From positions 22,112,124 to 22,176,123 of the forward strand of contig ML677348.1 in assembly GCA_007922305.1 (NCBI GenBank): DNA of 64,000 bases, read 5' to 3'. The stretch comes from Dermatemys mawii (lineage: Eukaryota; Chordata; Testudines; Dermatemydidae). The position numbers were made by a program, and so were the translations under genes. Within the stretch, counting starts at the first letter, position 1. The number at the start of each line of letters is the position of its first letter. Under the pieces are notes generated by a model that saw only the letters and a list, made by a program, of their open reading frames with translations, was not told the origin of the DNA and did no database searches. Positions 22,554-32,975 of this stretch are shown here, piece by piece.

Positions 22554-23760
22554 TGGGATCACAGAACCCCCCTTAGGAGCTGCCACCCAATGTGCCAAGG
22601 CTACTCCTGCCCCTGTTTTCCTGCCCAGTCTAGGACCTCAGTACCCTGCCAGGTCTGAGCCACGTACCCCAACAGCTGTGGGCTTCCCTGGAAACAGGTA
22701 TGAAGTATTCTTGCCTCTGGCACTCAGATGCTCAACTCTCAATGGGCTCAAACCCTGAATAAATTTGTTTTGCCCTGTATAAAGCTTATAGAGGGCAAAC
22801 TCATAGATGGTTCACCCTCTATAACAATGATAGAGAGAGATGCACAGCTGTTTGCCCCTCCCTGCAGGTACCAACACATACTCCAGGTTAATTAATAAGT
22901 AAAAAGTGATTTTAATAAAGACAGGAAGTTGGATTTAAGTGGTTCCAAGTAGTAGCAGACAGAACAAAGTGAATTACCAAATAAAATAAAATAGAACATG
23001 CAGATCGAACACTAATACAGTAAAAAGCCTCACTCTCAAATGTCACAGTGAATTTCTTCTTTCAGACTAATCTCCCTTTTAGCCTGGGTCCAGCTATCAC
23101 TTGCACCCCCACTGCAGTCACTGTCCTTTGTTTCAGTTTCTTCTAGGTATCCCTGGGGGGTTGAGAGGCTGTTCTTTGAGCCAGCTGAAGACACAATGGA
23201 GGGGTCTCTCCAAGGTTTATATAGACATCCTCTTGTGGGTGGAGACCCCCTCCTCCTTCCTATGCAGAATCCAGTTGTAAAATGGAGATTCAGAGCCACA
23301 TGGTCCAGTCACATGTTTGAGCCAGTCGCCGTTCGTTACCAGCCAGGCCACATTCCTGGGGAAGCTCGTGTGTGGACAGGCGTCTACAAAGTTTATTGTT
23401 AGCTTGATTAGTTCTTGATTGGGATTTACTGAGAATAGTCTTTTCTCAAAGAGCTGCTCAGCTGCTTTCCAAAGTCTACTTACAACTAACCAAGCACATA
23501 GCCAATATCCATAACTTTGAATACAAAACAGACACATACATACAAACAGGATGAACAGATCCAGCAGATCATTACCTTTACATAGATATGTTACATGGCA
23601 TATGTAGCAAAACCATATTCCAATAATGTCATACATATATTTATAGGAACCCCGCAATAAAGCCTTAGGGTGCACACCTTCACACCCAGAATTCAGGAGA
23701 ATGTGGAGCACTATGGCCAGCAGTGGCCTTAGTTTTAGGACCACTCAGGAGGATATTACA
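22554..23760 (-). mobile_element. Endogenous retroelement LTR (solo, minus strand)
   Basis: Read on the minus strand it starts TGTAATATCC at 23760 and ends GGTTGGGATC complement ...CCTGTCACA at 22554, so it has the TG...CA form. A TATA-box candidate TATATAAACC lies at about 23215-23224 (minus strand). The 300 bp around it (acaataaactttgtagacgc, gaatgtggcctg, cattttacaactgg) is clearly homologous to the U3 of the solo LTR at 37323-38425. The 3' parts of the two differ. No target duplication found. No gag or pol next to it. Non-coding; the frame at 23217-23744 is spurious. Confidence 0.75.
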
Positions 23761-24224
23761 CCTCCAGGACCTGAACATGCACGTGCTGCACGTGAAAAAT
23801 TCCTATAAGCTTTGCAGATGACCACCACCCATTACTGTTGCTGCATTATCTGCTCCATCTGAATGACACAAGACGGACTACCCAATGTGTAACTTAATTA
23901 TATTGTGCACATTGTTACTTGACGTACCGTTGCATGAACTTTGACTTGATCTTCATGTAACTCTTGTGTCATCCACACCAAAAACAAACCTAGGAAATAC
24001 AGATTTTATTATGGAGACAAATATAGTAATGGCCTCATTAGGAGCTGTGAAGCACAAAAAGTGCTTTCAGGTTCAAGCAGCACAGCTGATTACTCCTTAT
24101 ACGTCTTCCATTTTTATTATCAACATCATTGGGAAGGAAAAACAAAATAACCCTAGGCCTCCTTCATAATCAAGAAAGAAACCTCTAGAAGAGGGAAACA
24201 TTTCTGTCTTTTTTCTTTGAAACA
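23761..24224. other. Unassigned stretch
   Basis: No gene or repeat recognised. Confidence 0.35.
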
Positions 24225-24655
24225 TCATGAACTTTCAAACTTGGCAAGGATGTTTTGAATCAGAGCTAACGATATTCCTTCTATCACACAAAAGGAATGA
24301 GTCTTAACTTGCCTGAACTTGCATTGGAAAGCTGAGATCCAAAGCTCTGTCACTTCTTCAAAAGCTGCTCTCTTTACAAGAAGAGGGTATTGTTGTAACA
24401 CGGCTTCCTTGCTATTCACTCAGCTTTACTTCTTCCCGATGAACTCACTCTTTCATGATGTTGCAAGTGGTCCTCCAGCTCCACTTGGACTGTACAATGT
24501 GCTGCCCAGTTAATCTCTTGTATTTTCTGTGAGGGATTTATGGCAACTCCACTCAGCACATTTTCTGTTTTCAAAATGTTCATGAAATGGGAAGTGTAGC
24601 TTTTCCTGCCAGTGGGAACCTGAACGGCCTGATGGGCTTTTCTGGCAGGACTCAT
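24225..24655 (-). other. Unidentified open frames next to transposon
   Basis: Two minus-strand open frames (24655-24416 and 24419-24225) abut the left end of the DNA transposon at 24658. They contain PTGRKSYTSHFMNILKTENV and FEEVTELWISAFQCKFRQVK. I do not recognise a domain. The amino-acid composition looks more protein-like than most open frames here and lacks the runs seen in repeat-derived frames. It could be a broken retrocopy or part of another transposon cut by the insertion. One stop and a frame change separate the halves. Confidence 0.25.
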
Positions 24656-25002
24656 TACACTGGTCTACAATTTTTTAGAAGTCGTCTGCTTCAGAGATAA
24701 AATGTGATATTTATTATGTATTTTGATGTGCTGAATTCAAATATGACAATTAAAACAACTGATTGGCTACTGTTTCTAAGATATTTAAGATTTTACATTT
24801 TATGTCTATGTATATTGTGTAGATAGTAGAGTTTTAATCATAAATTGTAAACCTAGGTCTTTTCATGTGTTTATGGTTGCTTTACATGATAATATTTCAC
24901 CTGTCCTGTTTATGTAACACTTTAAAAATCAGCAAAAGGGTTATATAAATAAAATGTATTATGAAACAAAAGGCAAAAAACTATTATGTACATAGTTTAG
25001 TC

Positions 25003-26696
25003 CTATTCAGTGTCTACTCGGCGCTTCTTGGCTTGTCTCTTGTATTCATTAAATGGAGCATCTCTTGTCACTGTCCAGCAATAGTCTGCAAGCATTGATG
25101 GGCTCCATTTGCCCTGATAGCGTTTCTCCATTGTTGCAATGTCCTGGTAAATCGCTCGCCGTGCTCGTCGCTCACTGCTCCGCAGTTCGGTGGAAAAAAA
25201 TCTAGATGATAGTGCAAAAAATGTATCTTTAGTGACATGTTGCAACCAAGGCTTTTGTATGCCTTGAGGAGGTTTTCCACCAACAACCTGTAGTTGTCTG
25301 CCTTGTTGTTTCCGAGAAAATGTATTGCCACTGACTCGAAGGCTTTCCATGCCGTCTTTTCCTTGCCACGCAGTGCATGGTCAAATGCATCATCTCGAAG
25401 AAGTTCACGAATCTGAGGACCAACAAAGACACCTTCCTTTATCTTAGCTTCACTTAACCTTGGAAATTTTCCACGCAGGTACTTGAAAGCTGCTTGTGTT
25501 TTGTCAATGGCCTTGACAAAGTTCTTCATCAGACCCAGCCTGATGTATAAGGGTGGTAACAAAATCTTCCTTGATTCAACAAGTGGTGGATGCTGAACAC
25601 TTTTCCTCCCAGGCTCCAATGACTGTCGGAGTGGCCAATCTTTCTTGATGTAGTGGGAATCTCTTGCACGACTATCCCATTTGCAGAGAAAACAGCAGTA
25701 CTTTGTGTATCCAGTCTGCAGACCAAGCAAGAGAGCAACAACCTTCAAATCGACACAAAGCTGCCATTGATGTTGGTCATAGTTTATGCACCTCAAAAGT
25801 TGTTTCATGTTGTCATAGGTTTCCTTCATATGGACTGCATGACCAACTGGAATTGATGGCAAAACATTGCCATTATGCAGCAAAACAGCTTTAAGACTCG
25901 TCTTCGATGAATCAATGAAGAGTCTCCACTCATCTGGATCGTGAACGATGTTGAGGGCTGCCATCACACGATCGATGTTGTTGCAGGCTACAAGATCACC
26001 TTCCAAGAAGAAGAATGGGACAAGATCCTTTGGACGGTCACGGAACATGGAAACCCTAACATCACCTGCCAGGAGATTCCACTGCTGTAGTCTGAAGCCC
26101 AACAGCTCTGCCTTACTCTTGGGTAGTTCCAAATCCCTCACAAGGTCATTCAGTTCAGCTTGTGTTATGAGGTGTGGTTCAGAGGAGGAGGATGGGAGAA
26201 AATGTGGGTCCTGTGACATTGATGGTTCAGGACCGGAAGTTTCATCCTCTTCCTCTTCCTCGTCTGACTCAAGTGAGAATGATTCTGGTGCATCAGGAAC
26301 CGGCAGTCCTTCTCCGTGGGGTATTGGGCGTATAGCTGATGGAATGTTTGGATAATGCACAGTCCACTTTTTCTTCTTTGACACACCTTTCCCAACTGGA
26401 GGCACCATGCAGAAGTAACAATTGCTGGTATGATCTGTTGGCTCTCTCCAAATCATTGGCACTGCAAAAGGCATAGATTTCCTTTTCCTGTTCAACCACT
26501 GGCGAAGATTTGTTGCACAAGTGTTGCAGCATATGTGTGGGGCCCACCTCTTGTCCTGATCTCCAATTTTGCAGCCAAAATAAAGGTGATAGGCTTTCTT
26601 AATCATAGTGGTTATACTGCGCTTTTGTGATGCAAAAGTCACTTCACCACAAACATAGTGGAAGTTATCTGCACTGTTCACACAAGTACAAGGCAT
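25003..26696 (-). pseudogene. DDE-type transposase, near-intact, one frameshift
   Basis: A 542-codon frame from ATG at 26696 ends at 25068; the true C-terminus continues in another frame to 25003. Residues 3-60 hold a Cys-rich module (CTC, C16, GC42, H54..CC57..C60), then a YFC pair at 94-96, so the N-terminus is probably a zinc-binding DNA-recognition domain. Residues 140-152 are an acidic run. The likely catalytic core has FIDSS (D262), CVDLKVV (D316) followed by a Cys cluster CCFLC (334-338), HFLHYH (492-497) and SDEHGERF (E511/E514). This is a D-D-E arrangement with a Cys/His insertion before the last acidic residue. After F516 the frame is lost by an apparent one-base deletion near 25155, but the other frame continues with QDIATMEKRYQGKWSPS and ADYCW to a basic end (KRQAKKRR). 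No introns. I recognise it as a widespread multicopy family in animals but cannot name it; catalytic residues are inferred. Confidence 0.8.
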
Positions 26697-26833
26697 CTCT
26701 GCTCACTTTGGCTAAACAGAAATGTGTCCCTTTACAAAATCAAACACTGACAAATAAGACAGCATGACACTGTATGATTTCTAGAGCTGATATAGGGCAA
26801 TTTGTTCAGCAGAGTGATGTAAGCTTCATTAGG

Positions 26834-26915
26834 ATTGCATCATCCATGACTTCTAGGAATAACATGATGCAATTCATATCATGTATGATGCAATACCAGC
26901 TTCAGATTGCATCAT
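26834..26915. promoter_or_regulatory. Four-copy ATTGCATCAT motif cluster in transposon leader
   Basis: The 10-mer ATTGCATCAT occurs exactly at 26834-26843 and 26906-26915, and as its complement ATGATGCAAT at 26864-26873 and 26885-26894. Spacing is 30, 21 and 21 bp, in a symmetrical forward-reverse-reverse-forward order, 138-220 bp upstream of the transposase ATG. Such arrays can be transposase binding sites or a promoter. ATTGCATCA is also the known core of the vertebrate amino-acid response element bound by ATF4-C/EBP dimers (as in DDIT3/CHOP). Confidence 0.8.
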
Positions 26916-27203
26916 TCATTGTTTTGCCTAAAAAGCAAGTACTGTCCAAACCCAGTCATAGATTTATTCATAGATCCAGTCAAAGATGTATTTTAGTCAT
27001 TTCTGGTTTAAATTGAGATCCCTTCCCTTTATAACTCACTTATCCTCTGCCATTCCCATGTCAAGGGTCGTATATACTGACCCAATAGCATATCTTGAAA
27101 ACTAGAGCCAATCAACAATTTTAAGCATCATTTGCGTTCTCAGTGGCCCAGAATTAGTAAAGTTTGACTACATTTATTTCAGAAGCATTTTGGCTGTAGA
27201 GCA

Positions 27204-28328
27204 GTGTTATGATATGGATATGACATAACTGAGATGTACTTTATGCAAGATGGCATAAAATAAGGTAAGATATCATTGGAAAGGTTATGATTTACTGAAT
27301 GTGATTATCCAATTTGTATGCATGTATCATTTCTGTATTTAAAGTTAGAAATATGGACTGTGTACCAATTACAACTGATGTGTATTTGGAAGACACCCGC
27401 CAGATGACAGGCCATCAGATGTGATGGGTCATTAGGGAGGAACAAGAAGACTGTGAAGATACTAATCTCTCTCTCCCCTGGGAGGCATCCTGGGATGTAA
27501 CTGTGACACTACTAGGTCAGGTGGCCTCATCACCTGATACAAAACATTATCTGGGACTTCTTGTAACTTTCCACTAGGAAAGGGTGGTCAGGTTTGGGAA
27601 ACAAAGGATTCCAGCCTTGTGTAAATCTTATTTAAGGGTGGGGAGGAAGGCAAACAGGAATCTCTCCTTCATGCTTGCCCAAGAGGAAAGGTGCTGAAAG
27701 TACCTGAAGGGACAAAGAAATCAACCTGAAGAGAAAGGCAGGGGTGAGTCCAGACTGAGACAGGGGTCCAGTCTGTAAGAAAAGTAAGTGGAACTCTGAG
27801 CTACAGAAACTCTGCATCCTGCCTAAATTTAACATTTAGGATGAGAAACGACATTTTGGAACCTGTGTCTTTAGTGAATCAAGTTTAGTTTGCGTGTATT
27901 GTTTTATTTGCTTAGTAATCTGCTTTGTTCTGTTTGCTAGCTCTTTAACCACTTAAAATTCACCTTTTGTAGTTAATAAGCTTATTTCTTGTTTATAATA
28001 TTACGCCATTTGTGCAATTCATAATGGCGGGGGAGAGGGGAAGAGAGAGACTGTGCATACCTTTCACGATATACCTTTGGGCCTGCACTCCAAAGAGGTA
28101 GACCTGAGTGCTGGGGCAAGTCCCTTAAGCTGAGTCTTCCCAGAGCTGATCTCAGGGTCTTTGTCATTCTGCAGTTGGGTGTGACCCTGCCTGTGCGTGT
28201 GCTGGAGGAAGCTTAATATCTTGGCTCAGCAAGATAGGTTAAAAAGGGTGCCCATGCTGGCAGAAAAGGTAGACTCAGTGGTATCTCAGCACATCAGGTG
28301 GCATCTTAAAGGGGGACAACCTGACACA
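27204..28328 (+). mobile_element. Endogenous retroelement LTR, plus strand
   Basis: Starts TGTTATGATATGG and ends CCTGACACA, so it has TG...CA form, about 1.1 kb. Segments gcaagat, tcattggaaaggttatgatt, gaatgtgattatcc, tttgtatgcatgtatcattt and the region around tttgtagttaataagctt are shared in order with the LTR at 42794-44084. The AATAA-type site near 27975 is the probable polyadenylation region. It directly abuts the right end of the DNA transposon at 27205, and no 4-6 bp duplication is clear. No internal retroviral genes next to it. Confidence 0.75.
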
Positions 28329-28333
28329 GCATG

Positions 28334-28446
28334 CATCTAACTTTAAGACCATGTGTATTCCCACTGATCTGAATGGGAACCACCATATACTTAAGAGTGG
28401 TCCCATGGAGATCAAAGGAAATACTTATGGACTTAAAAGTTAGATC
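28334..28446. mobile_element. Palindromic snap-back MITE
   Basis: The left arm catctaactttaagaccatg continuing to gaatgggaac pairs with the right arm that ends ggacttaaaagttagatc. Arms are about 50 bp with a tiny centre (accatatacttaag). It is the same family as 59368-59490, which shares the AACTTTAAGCATGTGAGTA-type arm. No coding capacity. Confidence 0.7.
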
Positions 28447-28629
28447 CATACCCGGGTATCCTGCAGAATAAGGATCAAAATGTCTTCTTTCTAAGCAGGT
28501 AATATGTTCAGATTCTTTGGCAGTTATATTTTCAGAAGAATTTTGTCATTCGATATCTTTTATCCTCAGAGAGACCAATTTTCAAGCATGGATTATGTAA
28601 TAAAACATAATTTTTGATAGTCAAATCAG

Positions 28630-28960
28630 CACTTAGGCATGTTGGTGAGCCCCAGAACTTAGCTAGATTTAAAAAGGAATTGGATATTTATGTGGATTTT
28701 AATATCTAGAGTTATAATTCTTAATGCTAACATAAAATTTGGAAGGCATATTAAACCTCATGCTCTGGGTCTTAAACCAATCTCTACTAGGGAATATGAT
28801 GAGATAATTTGTGGGGACAGGGTGGGTGGATTATCCCATATGCGTCTACTGCATGGTTTTTACACTTTCTTCTGACATGGACCTGATGTACTAGTGGACT
28901 TGTAGTGGACAAGATGGACCTCAGATCTCAATCAGTATGGCAATTCCTGTGTTGTGTAAA
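28630..28960 (+). mobile_element. CR1 LINE 3' UTR, plus strand
   Basis: Contains agaacttagctagatttaaa, ggaattggatatttatgtgg, aaacctcatgctctgggtc, ggattatcccatatgcgtct, gacatggacctgatgtacta and ends cagtatggcaattcctgtgt. This is the same CR1 tail seen reversed at 466-850. 5'-truncated and non-coding. Confidence 0.75.
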
Positions 28961-31042
28961 TACCTATGAAGATGTCCACTTCTGCAGATAAATGAGAGAA
29001 CTTTGTCGAGAACATCAATTCAATTCAGAACATTTTTTTTCTTTTTCAGTTTATCACTAGTCTTGTTCTTTTATAATTTTAGTAATTTTGAAATTTGCCC
29101 ACATACGTACAAGGCAACAACTGTATAAACATAATAAATAAAAATGTATTTGAGATATTGTTACTTTTGTATTTCCCATAATCGGATAGGAAGATGTAAT
29201 AAATTGACAATGTAGCATAAAATATGCTACGTTGGATAATGCAGTAATAAAACGTTGGTTATTTTAAAGACAAGAAAAGAGGAATACAAGTCCTGTTCAC
29301 CCACCAAATATAAAATTACCCATGTAAAAATGGTGTAGTATAATTTTGTGCAGGGGGGAGTGGGGCAAATGTTCAATACTGTAAAGAAATAAAAACTACA
29401 GAGAAAAGCAGCCCTGTTATGAAAGGTTACCACTTAAATGGACACAAGTTTACAATTCCACGAGAATGAAAAAAAATGCCTTCCTTAAAAGGGGAATTAG
29501 GATTATATAAGATTGGAATTGCATTTGTTTCTAAATCAACCTACAATTTTTTTAATGTAAAATGATCTGTAACTCAAAATGAACTGACTAGATGAAGTAA
29601 ATTAGAAATTCTACATTCTTGATAATTAACTGAGAGTTTGCGCTCTGCTAGTGAGCAACTAAACTGCACCGTCAAGTCAAAATATTTTTTCCGTGGTTCC
29701 TGGGGACAGTCAAAACAAATGCAAATCCCACTTCCTACTGCTCTGCAGGCCGTTTGGCCGTCCTAACATTAATCATAATTTCATAAAGAATATGGAGTGT
29801 AATGTCATACATGCTTAAGTACCTTGCTGAATCAGGGCCTAATTCTGTTCCATTAGGCCTCATGATCTTTTCTCTACAATCCAGGGGAATTTAAAGGTGT
29901 AGAACTTTTTGTTTTAAAGTACAAGGAGAATTTTTTTAAAAAAAAAGAGCAAAAAGGACTTTGGATTTCAAACAAAGTATCTTCTCTAATTCATACCAAT
30001 ATGGATTTATGATGCAAAATTTCATATAGATCAGTATCATTTATTGTGTGTTTTAACAAAAGCTTCCCAACATGTTGTCTATAAAGTTTGATACTTAGTA
30101 AAATACAGGCACTGAAAACAGTGCTACAGGTATGGATCCCAGTGGTAGCAAAGACTCTGTGCAGATATGAATGGTAGTGCTCTTTGGTTTAAATCATCAG
30201 ACAGATTCCTACATTCTGCAAGCTGTGGTGTAAATTTCAAGCCAGTAGATAAATTGATATTGCATTGCTTGTGAAGGACACTCAAACCTTCACCAGTACA
30301 AATGACGCTGTTATATCAATGTACTTTTGATCAACTTGAAAGAAAATCGGGGGGAAAATAAAGAACTAAGCTAAACAAACGAAATGCAGAAGCCACATTG
30401 ACTGTACTGATTTATGCTCAAAGGGAATTTGATCCACATGCTATCAGTGGATTGTATAACAGCATGGGGTGCTATAAAAAAGTTTATTGCCATTTGCATG
30501 GGAAAACTTGTAACACAGGAACCTCAAAATTGTGGCAATAAAAGTTTTATAGAACCCCACATCACATATTTCTCTCACATACATGCACACATACTTCTAT
30601 TCAGACTTTCTCCTTGGCTTTTATTGTTCTGAAAAAAATTATCCTGTTTGTCTTTTATATCTTCAGGTTGCCCTTCAATTGCTGCTTTTACTCTGCAGTA
30701 ATGGTCTTGGTGTGGTTTCTCCTTTTCATGAAACTCCTCTTTCCTTTTACTGTGATGAATGGTAACTTTTTGAATCTAGCCTCCTGGGTGTTGTTAATTG
30801 ATGGGTGTAAATTGCTCCAGAGGTTCCTTTGATGTGTGTTTTTGTGGTTGTTTTTCCAGTGTTACCACCAGCTTTGAATTATGTTGCTAAGGCCAAACAT
30901 TTGGCCTTCATAATATTTGGGAAAGATTTTTGTTTGCTTTATTATTTTGTTAGTTTGGGTTTCTTAGTGTATTCTGGATGCTGCGCATGTTATTGTCCCT
31001 TTGAAGGGATTTATTTCTTTTGCTTTCAGAATGCCACAAGGA
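28961..31042. other. AT-rich sequence without recognised genes
   Basis: No gene or transposon recognised. The hydrophobic open frames at 30583-31125 reflect T-rich composition. Confidence 0.45.
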
Positions 31043-31320
31043 CTATGTCTATGCGGCAGCTAGGAGGGAGCCTCCCAGCCTGGGTAGACAGGTTCACACT
31101 AGTGGGGTTTGTGCTAGCGTGCTAAAAACAGCAGTGTGGATGTTGCAGCTCTGGACGAGACTCAGGCTAGCCAGCTGAGCTCCGACCCAGGGGGTCGGAA
31201 CTGCCACCCAGGCTGCAATGCCCACACTGCAGTTCTTGATGTGCTAGTTCGACTTGAGCTAGCGCTTGGGTCTGTTTACCTGGGTTGGGAGGCTTGCGCC
31301 CAGCTGCAGTGTAGACGTAC
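31043..31320. mobile_element. Palindromic MITE with TGTCTA..-type ends
   Basis: The left end ctatgtctatgcggcagcta continuing gggagcctcccagcc is mirrored by the right end ...gggaggcttgcgcccagctg, cagtgtagacgtac. The inverted repeats are about 48 bp with about 80% identity. The interior is also partly self-complementary (gctagcgtgctaaaaacagcagtgtgg). About 278 bp, non-coding. Confidence 0.75.
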
Positions 31321-31961
31321 CAGAAAGGCACTCTATTTAGTAGATTTTCTCACCACTGCCATTGGGAAGCAAAGATTTCCAGTAGTTCGTAGGAAATGAA
31401 GAGAATACACTATGTATTTTTTCTTACTGATTTAGAAAGGAGAATGGTGAGACTTGCTGCTGTTTCAATAGATCTCTTATTCAATGTGTGTTTGGATTAT
31501 GACAGGTCACACGGGACAACATAAATCAAGCAAATGATACTCACGTGCCACTGTGAGGATTTCTGTCCCTTTTTGACATTTCAGCCAGAAAATGCCAGAA
31601 AAGTGTACATATATAGGGTTGTTTGAAAGGGCAAATGTTTAATAATCTAACCTACTCTAGATAGTTTGCCCCTTAGGATAGGGATTGCCTATTTCTTTGT
31701 GTTTGAGAGCCTACTACATTTTGGGTACCATGGTGATGTAATAACAACCTGTGGATTGCATTTCCAAAGTGCCCATCACCATGCTATCAAGACTCTAATC
31801 TACTTGTAGAATATCTGCTCACTGATTTTATATCTGTGTGTCTGTGTGTGCATGTGTACTTGTATGCAGGTGTAACCAGGCATGCATAAAACATTTCTTT
31901 TGCTTGCCTCTCTGGAAACATATGTTCCAAGTTGAGCATGAATGATTTACTCAGAGTACTT
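31321..31961. other. Sequence without recognised genes
   Basis: Nothing recognised. Confidence 0.4.
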
Positions 31962-32022
31962 ATGCTGAAATAAATTTGCTAGTCTCTAAGGTGCCACAAG
32001 TACTCCTGTTCTTTTTACTTGG
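31962..32022 (+). mobile_element. Penelope-like element 3' end fragment
   Basis: Reads ttatgctgaaataaatttgc, then tagtctctaaggtgccacaa and gtactcctgttcttttta. It matches the 3' end of the Penelope element at 33855-33915 at nearly every base. Confidence 0.85.
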
Positions 32023-32529
32023 AGGTGGAAGTCAAACAGCACAAATCAGTCATCCAGCTCGGGGGGGTGGGAGGTGGGGGGATGTTCATTACAGCATGGA
32101 AATAAGTGTCATAGGCATGAAGTTGATATCCAGATGTGGATGTGCACATTGGGGAAGTTTGTCTGATCTGGGTTCTGATCTCAGCCTACCTCTAGTTTTA
32201 CTCACAGGGGCTTTAGCTTCAAAGAGGACTCTCCAAAGTGCGGCTGCATTGTTGTATTAATACCCCCACCTCCTAAAATGCCAAGGGAGTACCAGACTGA
32301 AAAAAATGCTCCTTAGGAAACCCTACCTAACCAGTTCCTCCAAGAAGAACTTTAGAATGGATGAGTAGGCATTATTGTCAGTTGTGTTACTACAACTGCA
32401 ATTGATTCTACACATCCAGAAATACCCCGGAATCCCAAAACAGAAATGCTCACAGTGGCATGTACAATTTCAGAGCCCCTTGGAAGTTCCTTAAACTTGT
32501 AATGCCAACAGACCTTGGTCATCCTTGGC

Positions 32530-32710
32530 CAGGATCAAACCTCTGGAGCTTAATGCATGAGCCTCTACTGCAGGAGCTAAAGGACATGGCTGTAGAAGGC
32601 TCATCAATGTCTAGCTGGTCTAGGTGTTATTAGAGGGGGACTAGAGTGCCACACCAAGCAGGCACGGGTTACAGAATCTTTCAGCAAAGAATTTGTCAGT
32701 CCCCTTTCCA
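32530..32710 (-). mobile_element. tRNA-derived SINE (second family), minus strand
   Basis: On the minus strand the order is a GGTGTGGCACTCTAGTCCC head, then TTTAGCTCCTGCAGTAGAGG (box A), then GAGGTTTGATCCTGG (box B). The copy inside the CR1 at 41718-41925 has the same order and spacing. This is distinct from the SINE at 11181, since there is no CR1-like tail. Confidence 0.7.
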
Positions 32711-32975
32711 GCATGTGTAGCTATCCTAAGACTTAGCTCAAAAGTGGCTTCAAAGTGTGGGTCTACTCTGATCCACACAAGCGATCCACTTCCTGGACAC
32801 TACAGTGCTAATAAGCAATGGTTACATAAACACCACCCTATACTGGAAACCAACTGATCGCTATACTTACCTCTATGCTTCCAGCTTCCATCCAGGACAC
32901 ATCACATGATCCCTTATCTACAGCCAAGCTCTAAGATAAAACCACATTTGCTCCAATCCCTCAGACAGAGACAAA

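Larger units (their letters stand above)
24655..27208 (-). mobile_element. Autonomous-type DNA transposon, probably CMC/Chapaev-like
   Basis: Element about 24658-27205 (2.55 kb). The left terminus is CACTGGTCTACA. The right terminus, read inward, is CACTGCTCTACA: 11 of 12 positions match. TTA flanks both ends, a 3-bp target duplication. CACTG termini with a 3-bp duplication are the signature of the CACTA/Mirage/Chapaev superfamily, and a PIF-like TWA duplication is the alternative. It contains one long minus-strand transposase frame, a 440-bp leader with four copies of a 10-bp motif, and a 340-bp AT-rich trailer. The right end abuts an LTR that begins TGTTATG, so the last 3-5 bases could be read as belonging to either element. 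Confidence 0.65.

Noticed and set aside
23217..23744. 175-codon minus-strand frame
   Set aside because: It lies entirely in an LTR with TATA and no viral protein motif.
30583..31125. Hydrophobic open frames resembling membrane proteins
   Set aside because: T-rich composition gives Phe/Leu-rich translations in several frames; no start context, no conserved motif.
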